Assembly (NCBI RefSeq): GCF_016598475.1
Contig: NZ_JAEMUX010000078.1
Span: 1-38,563, forward strand
Source of the DNA: Streptomyces adelaidensis
Lineage (GTDB): Bacteria; Actinomycetota; Actinomycetes; Streptomycetales; Streptomycetaceae
Reading direction: 5' to 3'
DNA length: 38,563 nucleotides
How positions within the stretch are numbered: position 1 is the stretch's first letter; each line of letters opens with the position of its first letter. Positions 8,185 through 17,284 of this stretch are shown here, piece after piece. The notes below the pieces were generated by a model that saw only the letters and a list, made by a program, of their open reading frames with translations, had not been told where the DNA came from and did no database searches. A program made the translations under genes and the position numbers.

Positions 8185-9233
8185 CGCTCTACTCCTGTGG
8201 GCTGTTGTGCGGGGGCCGGGGTCGACGGGAGGGTGAGGACCGCAGCAGGGCTGAGGGTTCCGTGTCCGGCGGTCGGGCCTCGGGGAGCGGCCGGACGGGC
8301 GACCGGGCGTACGTCCACTCCGGGGAGGAACTCGTTCGCGGGAACACGTTGCGAGGCCGCCGCCCGGGCGTTCAACTCCTCATAGGAGTCGGCCAGTCCG
8401 AGCCGCCATAGGGCGGCCTCGTGGCTTCCCTTCAACTGCTCCGGCACATCCATGGAGCCGAGCTTCTGCGCCAAGTCCTTGGGGGAAGACCTGCCCGGGT
8501 CGATGTCCTCCATCCGCCACTGCGAGCGCATGGTCTCGTCCCCGAGCAACTGGTCTATATCCGAGGGCAGTTGCTCGTGTCGGGGCATGTCGATCGGGAA
8601 CTTGATGTTCTCCTTGCCCACCTTGCCGTGTGCCAACAGCCTGGGCAGTTCGTCCGCGCCGAGAACCGAGTCGGCCCCGATGTCGGCGGCGAACGCGACC
8701 ACCGGACCCTGGGCGGCCTCGGCATAGCGCCCGGACACGGTCTTCCACACCTGCCCGGCCGTGGCCTCCACCTCGGTGAGGTCCAGCTGGAAGTCCCTGG
8801 CCAGAGCCTCCCGTACGACCCGTTCTCCGAGCCAATAGGAGTCCAGTTTGCGTCCTGCGGGAGTGTCCTCCAGCACTTGCAGTCCTCGGGACTCACCACA
8901 GGCCTGCGCGAGGAACCGATGCCCCACCTCACGGGAGGCCCCCTCCGGCTGGGACCTCCAGGACCAGAAGGCCCGCGCCGGACCGCGTTCCTTCCCGGTC
9001 ACTGGCTCGTCCGCCGCGACACTCGCGATGAAGGACAACGGATCGGGGGCGGCCCTCGTGTTCCCTGTGGGGTCGGCTTGTGCCGCCGCCATCTGGGCCT
9101 GCCAGTCCGTGTAGATACGCATGGCTGTCGCGGAGCCCTGCTCCTCTGTCTGCGGCTGCTGCGCCCAGTGGGCGTCCTCGAGTGCCACGGCCCGCGCTAT
9201 CTCCTCGCGGGTGGGCGGTGCCGCATACGTCAC
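8181..9233 (-). CDS. CD38-like putative ADP-ribosyl cyclase / NAD glycohydrolase toxin, copy 1
   Basis: 350 residues. The GTG start at 9233 overlaps the stop of the immunity-like gene (GTGA). The helical N-terminus (1-85) is followed by a core with FWSW (W90), LEDTPAG (E122), VWKTVSGRYAEAA (W163, S167) and GADELPRL (E195). These line up with human CD38 as I recall it: LLWSR (W125), LEDT (E146), WKTVSRRFAEAA (W189, S193) and SVE (E226), with similar spacing. CD38-fold enzymes cleave or cyclise NAD(P). No signal peptide or membrane span. The tail after residue 290 carries EFLPGVDVRPV, then a Pro/Ala/Thr-rich end. Two paralogues lie at 22217 and 24768. The enzyme role is inferred. Confidence 0.7.
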   Translation of the reverse strand: MTYAAPPTREEIARAVALEDAHWAQQPQTEEQGSATAMRIYTDWQAQMAAAQADPTGNTRAAPDPLSFIASVAADEPVTGKERGPARAFWSWRSQPEGASREVGHRFLAQACGESRGLQVLEDTPAGRKLDSYWLGERVVREALARDFQLDLTEVEATAGQVWKTVSGRYAEAAQGPVVAFAADIGADSVLGADELPRLLAHGKVGKENIKFPIDMPRHEQLPSDIDQLLGDETMRSQWRMEDIDPGRSSPKDLAQKLGSMDVPEQLKGSHEAALWRLGLADSYEELNARAAASQRVPANEFLPGVDVRPVARPAAPRGPTAGHGTLSPAAVLTLPSTPAPAQQPTGVER

Positions 9234-9856
9234 TTCCGGCCGCCCTCACCGGCCCGGGGGCGGAACATCTTCAGCCAGATCATCGATCCCCCCGGTGCGG
9301 CCTCACCCCAGGTCGGGAACGAGACGGACTGGTCGAGCACCACGACAGGTCGCTCCTGCCCACCTTCTGTGGGACTCCAATGCGCGAGCCGGTACGGACG
9401 TCGCGCCTTGAGGCGGAACTCCCGCCCCGGCCAGTACGTCTCGTGGGTCGGCTCCGGGAAGTCCGGAGCATCCCACGCCCCGGTCCAGGTCGGCGCGCCC
9501 AGGACGCCGACAGCGGCCGCGAGGTACTCCACCCAGGTCTCCTCCGCAGCAGCGATGACCTGCGGATTCTCCAGCGACTCCGCCGCCGCGAGATCCCAGG
9601 CCACGTAATCGATGTCGCTCACGGGGTTCCATCGGCCCCCCGCTCCGAGGGTCAGCTTTCCGCCCATGGCGGTGCGCACGACCAGGTTTCCTTCCGCGTT
9701 CTGCGGGTCCCACCCGTACCGCTCGCACCACTCACGGAACGCGGGAGAGCCACCCTGCGGCGGCCCCTCCCACACCCATGGCCAGTCCACGCCCCACAGT
9801 GCCGCCAGTTCGGCGGCGAGATCCTGCGGTGTACGGCCCGTCTTCTCCGTCGGCAT
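9230..9856 (-). CDS. Immunity-like partner (subfamily B) of the CD38-like protein, copy 1
   Basis: 208 residues from the ATG at 9856. It is soluble, acidic and Trp-rich, with signature segments GVDWPWVWEGPP near the N-terminus, WCERYGWDP, and GAWDAPDFPEP in the second half. The same signatures recur in four proteins at 20946, 21612, 23487 and 24142. It sits directly upstream of a CD38-like gene with a 4-base overlap. An intracellular, toxin-first-neutralised arrangement suggests an immunity protein. A secretion chaperone is the main alternative. I do not recognise an established family name. Confidence 0.65.
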   Translation of the reverse strand: MPTEKTGRTPQDLAAELAALWGVDWPWVWEGPPQGGSPAFREWCERYGWDPQNAEGNLVVRTAMGGKLTLGAGGRWNPVSDIDYVAWDLAAAESLENPQVIAAAEETWVEYLAAAVGVLGAPTWTGAWDAPDFPEPTHETYWPGREFRLKARRPYRLAHWSPTEGGQERPVVVLDQSVSFPTWGEAAPGGSMIWLKMFRPRAGEGGRK

Positions 9857-9895
9857 GAGGCACTCTCTCGATCAGGCGGTCGCGGTGTCAGACGA

Positions 9896-10426
9896 TCAGG
9901 ACAGGACGATACCGAGCAGCAACAGCACCACGACGATCGCGCCCATCACGATCCGCGCCGTCGGGTCCTCGCGTTCCCACAGGTCATGGACGAGGGCCCA
10001 GCCGGTCAGCCGCGCGGCGCGGCCGCCATGGAGACCGGCGGGCTGGTCCTGCTCGTCCTCGTCGTCGTCCTCACCGTTCGCCGGGAGCGTCCCGGGCTCG
10101 GGCCCGGGATCTGCGTCGAAACCGACTGGCAGCCCCTGCTGTTCCTGGGCCACCAGGACCATCTGCTCAAGGAGTTCGGGAATCGTGTTCGGGGTGAGGG
10201 GATAGGCGAACGTGCCGTGCGGCGTCGCGACACAGAGCCGCGCCTGCCAGGGGTTGCCGGGTTCGTAACCGTCGACCCAGGCATGGTCGGCCTGAAAGAA
10301 CTGAGGCACTGGTACGGCGGTGGGTGCGGGGGCGGATGCCTGCTGGACCGGTGGGGCCTGCTGGGGAACGTCCCAGGTGCGCGGGTCGGGCTGCGGCTGC
10401 TGCGGGTGCCCGTTGTGGTCGGTCAA
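9896..10426 (-). CDS. Pro/Gln-rich C-terminally anchored protein of the secretion locus
   Basis: I choose the TTG at 10426 because GAAGGA lies 6 bases upstream and the resulting N-terminus (MTDHN) matches the start of the divergent gene at 10753. An ATG at 10477 would add 17 residues but has no clear ribosome site. The 176-residue product has a Pro/Gln-rich head (to about residue 45), a compact middle domain (about 45-100), an acidic DDDEDE linker and a C-terminal membrane span with almost nothing after it, so it should be tail-anchored with its bulk in the cytoplasm. It is the first gene of the minus-strand half. No family recognised. Confidence 0.7.
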   Translation of the reverse strand: MTDHNGHPQQPQPDPRTWDVPQQAPPVQQASAPAPTAVPVPQFFQADHAWVDGYEPGNPWQARLCVATPHGTFAYPLTPNTIPELLEQMVLVAQEQQGLPVGFDADPGPEPGTLPANGEDDDEDEQDQPAGLHGGRAARLTGWALVHDLWEREDPTARIVMGAIVVVLLLLGIVLS

Positions 10427-10752
10427 CTGTCGTCCTTCGCCGGGTCCGTCGGGTCCAGGTGGTGCCGGGAACGTCATGCGTACGGCGGACGCGCCCAGCG
10501 CATTGTGGGCCCAGTGCGGGTCGGGACCACCAAACGGCTTCCCGGCGTGACCCTGACACTTTTCCCGGACGCTTTCCCGAACTCCGCTTCACACGGGAAT
10601 TCCCCCTCTCCCGGCGAGGAAAGTGACAGCGGTGAGGTGACAGGTCTTTGTCACACTGCCTGCGCACCTGGCTGGGCCAGGGCCCGTCGTGCGGTGCGGT
10701 CGTGTATCCGCCCAGGCGGACGGGGAACCGACTCGCTGGAGTAACCGACTCG
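10427..10752. promoter_or_regulatory. Divergent promoter region between the two halves of the T4SS locus
   Basis: 326 bases without a convincing gene, between head-to-head transcripts. It holds an inverted repeat GTGACA-N6-TGTCAC (10637-10654), an extra GTGACAG copy at 10623-10629 in direct orientation, and GGAG upstream of the plus-strand ATG. The dyad is a candidate operator able to govern both halves together. No -10/-35 pair is clear enough to mark. Confidence 0.5.
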
Positions 10753-12465
10753 ATGACAGACCACAACAGCCCTGCTGGCGCGGTCGGCGGAGGCCAGCCT
10801 TCCGGCCAGCCCGGGTCCTTCGGTCCCCCCCAGCAGCCCCAGCAGCCCCAGCAGCCCCAACAGCCCCAGCAGCCCCAACAGCAGGCGTGGCAGGCGCAGG
10901 GACACGGGCAGCCCCCGGCCCCGCACCAGGCCCAGGCCCAGCCCCCTGCCCAGCAGCCCTCCCACCCCCAGCCGCAGCAACTCCCCTCCGACGCGGCCCG
11001 CGCGCAGGTCGCCGCCGCCTGGGTGCGCAACACCCCCCAGGCCGGGCAGGCCGCCGTACCGGCGCTGCCGCCGCGTGAGACGCGCCCCGCGAGCGAGTCG
11101 AAGAAGGAGAAGCGCGAGCGGGAGCGGGCGGCCCGCAAGGCCGCGTACGAGCAGAAGAAGGCGGCGAAGGAGCAGCGCAAGAAGGGCGGCACGGCGGTGG
11201 CCCCCGCTGCGGCTGCCGCACCCGCAGCGGCCCATCCCGCGGCCCCGACCGTCGTCCACGCACCCCAGGCACCCGCCGTCGGCAACCAGACCCCCAGCCT
11301 CGGAACCCGCCCGAGCACCCCGACGGCTCCCGCACCGGCCGCCGCCGCCAGGCCCCGCCCCGCCCGCGACTTCGACGTCCCCAAGCCCGGCGGCCGGTCC
11401 ACCACCGGGGGCCGCCGTACGCATGTCGCGTTGCGCACCACCCTGCTGATCACCACCTGCGTGTTCGCGCTGGGCTCGTGCGGTGTGATGGGACTGGTGG
11501 TCGGCGCGTCGTCGGGTTCCGTCACGGCGGGTCTCGACGCCGACGACGCGGCCAAGTACCGCCTCACCGAGTTCCCGACGCAGCAGGCGGCGACCTTCGC
11601 CGAGCAGTACGCGCTGCTGTGCATGACGTACTCGCCGGAGACGGAGTCCGACCGCCGCGAGAACCTGGCCCGCTACGCCTCCTCCGGCGTCGACTCCGAG
11701 TGCGGCTGGAGCGGTGAGGGGTCCAGCACCGCCCTGTCCGCCGTCTGGGACGGCACCCTCGAGGAACTTCCCGAGTACGGCGACCGCGGCCGCTACCTCG
11801 GGATCCAGGTCCGTAGCGACGACGGCTCCCTGACCACGCTCACCGTGCCCGTGTACGTAAAGGATCTCGCGACGGCCGAAGGCATGCGCGTCGCCGGCGA
11901 CGTCGGCCAGATGCCGCTGCCCGCCCGCGCGGACGTGCCCGAGATCAGCCAGGACGAGGTCGTCGACGACGACCTCGCGGCACAGCTTCAGGAGAAGGTG
12001 CTGCCGGGTTACTTCGAGGCATGGGGAGCGTCGGACTCCACCGCCATGGCGCGCTTCGCCGCACCCGGCGCGACCCAGGTGGCCACCGCCGGCCTGGCCG
12101 GCCGGTTGACGGAACCGACGGTCGACGACGTGGTCGCGCTGGTACCCAGGAGTCTCCAGGGCGCCGACTCGTACACCTACGGCAATGGCCAGGCCGTGCA
12201 GCTGCGCGTGGCTGTCACCTGGGGTGATCCCAAGGGCGCGGCCGTGCGGCGCGCGTACCGGATGACCGTCGTGAACACGGCGCAGGGCTGGTTCATCAAG
12301 GACATCCGCGGCGGCGTGCTGGACGCGGAGGGCGGCCGGGCCGACTCCGACGAGGACACCGTGCCGAGCGAGGACGCCGGCGCAGCGTCGGCATCCCCCT
12401 CCGGCTCGGCGTCCCCCTCCGCCACGTCCAAGCCATCCGGGGACGACAAGCCCAAGAAGCCCTGA
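10753..12465 (+). CDS. TcpC/VirB8-like conjugation-type membrane protein
   Basis: 570 residues from the ATG at 10753 (GGAG about 11 bases upstream). N-terminal region: six PQQ triplets and more Pro/Gln/Ala-rich sequence, a Lys/Arg/Glu helix (about 115-145), and a second Pro/Ala-rich linker. One membrane span lies at about 227-253, followed by a large outer domain (about 265-535) built like the two NTF2-like repeats of TcpC proteins, then an acidic Ser-rich tail ending KPKKP. TcpC is the VirB8-type bitopic scaffold of Gram-positive T4SS and binds the wall hydrolase and the VirB6-like channel. The architecture and position support this, although identity within the outer domain is low by eye. 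The long cytoplasmic head is unusual. Confidence 0.8.
   Translation: MTDHNSPAGAVGGGQPSGQPGSFGPPQQPQQPQQPQQPQQPQQQAWQAQGHGQPPAPHQAQAQPPAQQPSHPQPQQLPSDAARAQVAAAWVRNTPQAGQAAVPALPPRETRPASESKKEKRERERAARKAAYEQKKAAKEQRKKGGTAVAPAAAAAPAAAHPAAPTVVHAPQAPAVGNQTPSLGTRPSTPTAPAPAAAARPRPARDFDVPKPGGRSTTGGRRTHVALRTTLLITTCVFALGSCGVMGLVVGASSGSVTAGLDADDAAKYRLTEFPTQQAATFAEQYALLCMTYSPETESDRRENLARYASSGVDSECGWSGEGSSTALSAVWDGTLEELPEYGDRGRYLGIQVRSDDGSLTTLTVPVYVKDLATAEGMRVAGDVGQMPLPARADVPEISQDEVVDDDLAAQLQEKVLPGYFEAWGASDSTAMARFAAPGATQVATAGLAGRLTEPTVDDVVALVPRSLQGADSYTYGNGQAVQLRVAVTWGDPKGAAVRRAYRMTVVNTAQGWFIKDIRGGVLDAEGGRADSDEDTVPSEDAGAASASPSGSASPSATSKPSGDDKPKKP
10828..10884 (+). repeat. In-frame Pro-Gln-Gln codon repeat
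   Basis: Six copies of a 9-base CCC-CAR-CAG unit plus one extra CAG, translating to PQQ repeats in the cytoplasmic head of the TcpC-like protein. The copies are nearly identical at the DNA level, so slippage length variation is likely. Confidence 0.9.
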
Positions 12466-12518
12466 CCGCCCACGCCCCACCCTCGTCACTCGCTTTTCCC
12501 CACCCGAGAGGAACCACC

Positions 12519-12800
12519 ATGTACCTGGCCGCCGACGGCGACGGAACCAACAAGATGAAGGAGATGTTCGGCGAGGTCCAGAGCATCCTCACCAGCGCCG
12601 GCACGCTGGTCGCCGTCATCGCCCTTCTCGTCCTCGGCATCCGCATGCTGATGTCGATGAAGCGGGGCGACGGCATGCGCGAGGCCTTCCAGGGCTTCGG
12701 CATGATCGCGCTCGCCGCTCTGGTCATCGGTGGTGCCAGCGGCCTCGCCGGTCTGCTCATCTCGCTCGGCGACCAGATCGGCAACGGCAACGGCAGCTGA
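12519..12800 (+). CDS. Small two-span membrane protein, VirB2/pilin-like candidate
   Basis: 93 residues. The ATG at 12519 has AGAGGA 6 bases upstream. A short head, then a span at about 26-46, a basic loop (MKRGDGMRE) and a second span at about 58-80, ending in a Gly/Asn-rich tail. Small two-helix proteins upstream of the VirB3 and VirB4 genes are typically VirB2/TrbC-like subunits lining the channel. There is no clear cleaved signal peptide. It lies 53 bases after the TcpC-like gene and 41 before the TcpE-like gene, in one operon. The assignment is by size, topology and position only. Confidence 0.7.
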   Translation: MYLAADGDGTNKMKEMFGEVQSILTSAGTLVAVIALLVLGIRMLMSMKRGDGMREAFQGFGMIALAALVIGGASGLAGLLISLGDQIGNGNGS

Positions 12801-12841
12801 CGTCTCATCAATAGTGCTGACGAGGCAAGGAGTTGGTTGCG

Positions 12842-13324
12842 ATGACGCAGGAGGCACCCGAGCCGCTGGTCGCCTACGACCACACCGATCTGGTCAACCG
12901 GCCGAAGCGGATCTGGAACTGGGGCAACATTCCCCTTCCGGGTCTACTGCTGCCGGCACTGGGCGCGGCCTTCGGTTTTGGGCTGGTGTGGCTCATCATC
13001 CTGTTCACCCTCTCCGCGTTCCTCCCCTTCCTCGGCATGTCGATGCTCACGTCGGTCCTCTACTTCGGGCCGCCGTTCGCCGTCTACTTCGTCTGGGGCC
13101 GGCCGCTGCCCTCCGCGCTCACGCTGAGCCAGCAGCTGGTGGTGTGGACCGACTGGTGGTTCCAGCCCAAGCGGCTGCAGGGGCTCTCCGCCGACCAGGA
13201 ACCGGAGGAACTGCACTGGCAGGTCATCCTCTGGAACCCGGGAGCACCGCGCTGGCAGGCACGCTACGAAGACGCCCGCAGGGCCGCCGCCGAACGCGGT
13301 ACGGCCTTCTCGGCACCCCGCTGA
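12842..13324 (+). CDS. TcpE/VirB3-like membrane protein
   Basis: 160 residues. The ATG at 12842 has AAGGAG 9 bases upstream. A hydrophilic head, two close membrane spans (about 34-55 and 58-82), then a cytoplasmic tail rich in Trp and Arg. In T4SS loci the short VirB3/TcpE protein immediately precedes, or is fused to, the VirB4 ATPase and docks it to the membrane. The VirB4 gene follows here after 63 bases. Family call by topology and position; sequence similarity not confirmed. Confidence 0.7.
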   Translation: MTQEAPEPLVAYDHTDLVNRPKRIWNWGNIPLPGLLLPALGAAFGFGLVWLIILFTLSAFLPFLGMSMLTSVLYFGPPFAVYFVWGRPLPSALTLSQQLVVWTDWWFQPKRLQGLSADQEPEELHWQVILWNPGAPRWQARYEDARRAAAERGTAFSAPR

Positions 13325-13387
13325 ACAGGCGGTTTCCCCCGCTGATCCACCCCCGTACCAAGCCGACTACCGCAGGATGACTCCTCC

Positions 13388-16300
13388 ATGTCCATGTTCA
13401 TGTTGATCCTTCTGGGCGGGGCGGCCGCCTTCTTCGTGGTCGCCATGATCATGGCCGCCACCTCGAGCAAGAAGCCGGGCCAGGGTGGCGGCGGCGGTCG
13501 GGCGAACTCGTCGTCCAGCCGCTCCAGGTCGTCCTCCGCGACCGGCGCCTCCGCACGGCGCGAAGACCTCCGGCTGCCGTACCGCTACGCCGACGACATG
13601 ATCTTCGTCCACGGCGACTCCGTGTGGACCGGCCTCGTCCTGCCCAACGCCATCGACGAGTACCTGAACGCCCAGGAACTCCAGGCGATGGCCGAGGGGC
13701 CGCCCCGCGGTCTGCTCAACCTCGCCCGCGGCGACCGCAACGTCGAGTGCCACTACCGCAAGGTCTACCAGCCGATCACCGCACTGACCTGGGCGGAGGA
13801 CCTGAACGCGATCGCCTGGGACCCCACCGACAACTACAAGGCGTACAACCTCCGCAAGGCCGAGTACCAGGAGCGCATCGGTGCCAACCGGGAGCGCAAC
13901 GTCCTGCTGGTGAAGCTGGGGTCGCTCAAGCGCAACAGTGGCGGTTCCGGGGTGATGGCCGAGGACGACGAACCGTACGACGAGCCGGGCCTGCTCCGCG
14001 GTGTACATGGTGCCGCCGACCACGTGGCCGCCACCGCGACCGGGGTCGCCGACGAGTATCTGTCGCCCTCCGTCGTCGCGGAATGGACGCAGGTGGCGAC
14101 CGAGGTCCACGAGAGCCTGGAGACCCTCCGGGGCACCCCCCTGACCCGCGAGGAACTCGTCTGGCTGATCCGCAAGCCCCTCCACGGCGACCTGCCGGTC
14201 CCGCCGGAGCCGGTGCTCGGCTCGCGCGCCTGGGGCCCCAACGCCTTCGACCTCGTCGTCGACTTCTCCGGCGAGAACCGCAAGACGCACATCGTCCTCA
14301 ACCAGTACGACGAGGTCACCGGCGAGCAGCAGACCAGCTACACCACCACCCTGGTCGCCGCCAACTGGCCCGCGGAGACGCGCTTCCGCCAGTCGACGGC
14401 GTGGGCGCGCTACGCCGCTCAGCACGTGGACTTTCCCGTCGAGATCGACATGCGGTTCACACTCATCCCGTACCTGAAGTTCAAGGACCGCGCCGACAAG
14501 ATCCGCGGCAACCTCGTCGACGAGATGAACGACATGGCCAACTCCGGCCGCAGCCCCGACACCAAGCTGGCCCACCAGGTCACCCGCGCCCAGGAGCTCG
14601 TCGACGACATCGAGGAGCACAAGATGCCCGGGATGGAGGCGCAGATCCGCTTCACGATCTCGGCTCCGAGCGTGAAGGAACTGGAGCGCCGCCGCCGGGT
14701 CCTGGAGATGCAGTTCAAGCAGGACCTGAAGGTCACCCTGCTGCGCCCGACCCGCCAGCAGTGGCGACTGCTCCAGTCGCAGCTCCCGGGTGACGCTCCC
14801 AAGTTGCCGATCGCTCCCTACATCCGTCTCCAGGAGGTCGAGCAGCTCGGCGCCGGACTGCCCACCGCTGGCACGGAGTTGGGCGACAACCCCGAGCAGC
14901 GCTCCGGCAAGCGCCTCGGCTGGGTCGGCAACCTGGTCGGCTGGGCGGGCAAGATGCCGGTCCACTACTCGCTGCACGTGGGCCCGGCGCGAAATGACGG
15001 CGGTGGGCTGGCGATCGTGGGCGCGTCCGGCGGTGGAAAGTCGTCGTTGGCCCTCCAGAAGTTCTATGAGGAGTCGGAGTCGGGCGTCCGCTGCCTGGTC
15101 ATCGACCCCAAGACCGACTTCGCCCAGCTCTGCTACTACCTGGCCTTCGGCTCCCAGGTGAACGACCCGGCGTTCGCGAGCGACGCGGAGACGGGGCTGC
15201 TCGGCACCCCCGCCAGCCGATTCCAGCCGGTGAACCCGGAGTTCTGGGCGGAGACGGAGGTCGTCGACCTCCTGAAGGGCCAGGCGGGCGTCCTGGACCC
15301 CTGGGTCATCGCCCGTGACGTCCCGGCGGGCCGTCTCCTCGCTGAATCCATGCTGCGCGGCTTCCTCGGCGACGAGGACTACCAGCGCGTACGCCTCCCC
15401 GTCATCGAGGGGATGGCCACGGTCATCGGCCGCTACAACTCCGCGATCCGCCAAGCGGTCGACCAGGGCCTGACGGCCCGCGACGCCGACGCACAGGTGC
15501 CGCGGCCGACACTGTGGCAGGTGGTCGACGAGGTCGTGGCGGCGTATGAGCACGCCGTCGCGACGGGCGACCGGGAGGCGACGAAGGACCTGAAGCTCGC
15601 GCAGATGCTCCTCACCGAACTGCGCACGCTCCCCTACGCCCGGCTCGCCTTCTCCGAGCAGCCCCAGCCGCTCTCGGCGATGCGCAAGCGCCGTACGGTC
15701 ATCACCCTGCGCGGCTTCCAGTCCCCCGCGGCCTCCGACCCGCGCAGCTGGAACCCGGCGGAACGCCTCGCGGCGACGGCCCTGATGGCGGTCGTGGAGC
15801 TGGGCAGCCAGATGCTCGACGTCGGCTACGAGAAGAACCCGGTGACGGGCGAGATAGGCCTGCGCCCGAAGGCCCTCTTCGTGGACGAGGCGTATGTCGT
15901 CACGGCCACGGAGTCGGGCCGCGACCTGATGCGCCGCGCCCTGAAGCAGGGCCGCTCATACATGGCCGTGACCGTCCTGATCACCCAGCAGGCCATCGAC
16001 CTCGTCCAGATCGAGGACTCCGAGGCCCGCAGCGGTGGCGCCAACCAGATCCACACGGTCTTCGCCTTCAAGCAGAAGTCCGCGCAGGAGGCGTCCCTGG
16101 TGGCCCCGCTCCTCGGCCGCCCCGAGAACGACCCGAAGGTCATCGCGGCCCTCCAGGAACTCCGCACCGGTGTCTGCCTCCAGCGCGACGCCGACAAGCG
16201 CGTCGGCACGGTCGCCGTCGACCTCGTCTTCAAGGAGATCCTCGCCGCCACGGACACCAACGGCACGACCCGCCCGGCCCGCCAGGGCATCAACCCGCCG

Positions 16301-16393
16301 CTGAGTGTGTGGGACTGGACGTTCCTTCAGGAGGTGGAGGCGGACCCGGCGACGGCGGCGCGGTCGGCCGCGCCGGAACCGTCTGTCGCGTGA
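13388..16393 (+). CDS. VirB4-type T4SS ATPase
   Basis: 1001 residues from the ATG at 13388. One N-terminal hydrophobic segment (about 4-24), a Gly/Ser-rich linker, a VirB4-type N-terminal domain (about 55-530), and a RecA-like ATPase with Walker A GASGGGKS at 545-552 and Walker B ending VDEA (Asp833, Glu834). A conserved ITQQ sensor-like segment follows. VirB4 is the one universal T4SS energy component and identifies the system. The membrane anchor is unusual for VirB4 and may replace the fusion to VirB3 seen elsewhere. It is intact, with codon bias uniform with its neighbours. No VirB11 ATPase is seen, as expected for Gram-positive systems. Confidence 0.93.
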   Translation: MSMFMLILLGGAAAFFVVAMIMAATSSKKPGQGGGGGRANSSSSRSRSSSATGASARREDLRLPYRYADDMIFVHGDSVWTGLVLPNAIDEYLNAQELQAMAEGPPRGLLNLARGDRNVECHYRKVYQPITALTWAEDLNAIAWDPTDNYKAYNLRKAEYQERIGANRERNVLLVKLGSLKRNSGGSGVMAEDDEPYDEPGLLRGVHGAADHVAATATGVADEYLSPSVVAEWTQVATEVHESLETLRGTPLTREELVWLIRKPLHGDLPVPPEPVLGSRAWGPNAFDLVVDFSGENRKTHIVLNQYDEVTGEQQTSYTTTLVAANWPAETRFRQSTAWARYAAQHVDFPVEIDMRFTLIPYLKFKDRADKIRGNLVDEMNDMANSGRSPDTKLAHQVTRAQELVDDIEEHKMPGMEAQIRFTISAPSVKELERRRRVLEMQFKQDLKVTLLRPTRQQWRLLQSQLPGDAPKLPIAPYIRLQEVEQLGAGLPTAGTELGDNPEQRSGKRLGWVGNLVGWAGKMPVHYSLHVGPARNDGGGLAIVGASGGGKSSLALQKFYEESESGVRCLVIDPKTDFAQLCYYLAFGSQVNDPAFASDAETGLLGTPASRFQPVNPEFWAETEVVDLLKGQAGVLDPWVIARDVPAGRLLAESMLRGFLGDEDYQRVRLPVIEGMATVIGRYNSAIRQAVDQGLTARDADAQVPRPTLWQVVDEVVAAYEHAVATGDREATKDLKLAQMLLTELRTLPYARLAFSEQPQPLSAMRKRRTVITLRGFQSPAASDPRSWNPAERLAATALMAVVELGSQMLDVGYEKNPVTGEIGLRPKALFVDEAYVVTATESGRDLMRRALKQGRSYMAVTVLITQQAIDLVQIEDSEARSGGANQIHTVFAFKQKSAQEASLVAPLLGRPENDPKVIAALQELRTGVCLQRDADKRVGTVAVDLVFKEILAATDTNGTTRPARQGINPPLSVWDWTFLQEVEADPATAARSAAPEPSVA

Positions 16394-16446
16394 CGCCTTC
16401 CCGAACCGCCGTCACCCCCACCCCGACCCCCGGAGGCCCTACCTTC

Positions 16447-17114
16447 ATGTCCCTGTCCAAGACCCTCACCACCGGCGTCATATCCCTCGCCCTGTTCACG
16501 GCACTCACGGGATGCGGATCCGACTCTGGTGGGGACGAGGGCGGTTCGTTCTTCGACGTCCTCGGCAGCTCGCCCTCCTCCGACGCCGGGAAAGCGAGCC
16601 GCCCCAGCGCCAAGACGCTGAGGGACGTCCAGGAATTCATCACCGGTGCGGGGCTTCCGTGCGACAACCTCACCGACGACGGAGGGGCGCACGGAACGCC
16701 CCTGGAGGGTTTTCTCGGCCCTGCGGAACAATCCTTGAATCCCCCGGAGGGGCCGACGCGTGGGCCATTCGTAAGGCCGGTTTCTGCGGGAACACCCGGT
16801 CCGATATGGGCGGCTGGCTCATCTACCTGCCCAAGGACATGAAAGCGTTCCAGGAGAGCTACCGGAAAATGGCTCGCGATTTGGCCAAGGAGGACGGCTG
16901 GACAGATAATCTCGCGCGAGGGAAGTTCTTCTTCGGCGCTGACTTCATCGTCGACCCCACGAATTACCTGGCCAGCAAGACCTTGCTCGAAGCGGGCATG
17001 TTGATGGAGAACTGCGACCCCAACTTCAAGGCTCCCGAGGGGTATCGCACGGAGGATGCGTTGGCGAGCGGCTGCGTGCTGACGAACTATCTCCTCGATC
17101 CCTTGGACCAATAG
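16447..17114 (+). pseudogene. Frameshifted lipoprotein gene, array member 1
   Basis: The ATG at 16447 (GGAGG upstream) starts a signal peptide with lipobox ALTGC. The reading frame then continues with sequence like the two intact members until about 16735. From there the conserved half (AWAIRKAGFC, YLPKDMKAFQE, CDPNFKAPEGY, ASGCVLTNY) lies in another frame and ends at the TAG at 17112. The switch is a net -1 (or +2) change near a run of five C at 16741-16745. Left as it is, the first frame ends at 16842 without the C-terminal domain. It could be a real decay event or a sequencing error. Confidence 0.8.
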
Positions 17115-17263
17115 CAAGTCTGATCCTGCAGGCGGGTCCGGCAGCTCACCAGGACCAAGGTAAATGGTCCTCCTCTGGAAGCCGGACTTCACCGTGCGGC
17201 AACTGCGAGAAGGCGGACGGACTCACCGACGGATGCGGCCTGATCGACTACGCACCCGAATGA
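17115..17263 (+). pseudogene. Lipoprotein remnant, array member 2 (C-terminal fragment)
   Basis: Only a tail remains. KPDFTV in one frame and CEKADGLTDGC...DYAPE, ending at the TGA 17261-17263, in another match the end of array member 3 (CDPDLTV... DGLADGCVMTDY). No start or signal peptide is present. This is a degraded duplicate. Confidence 0.6.
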
Positions 17264-17284
17264 GCGAGTAAGGCAGAGAAGAGC

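Noticed and set aside
13367..15553. Minus-strand open frame inside the VirB4 gene
   Set aside because: Antisense to a strongly supported ATPase. Composition is shadow-like.
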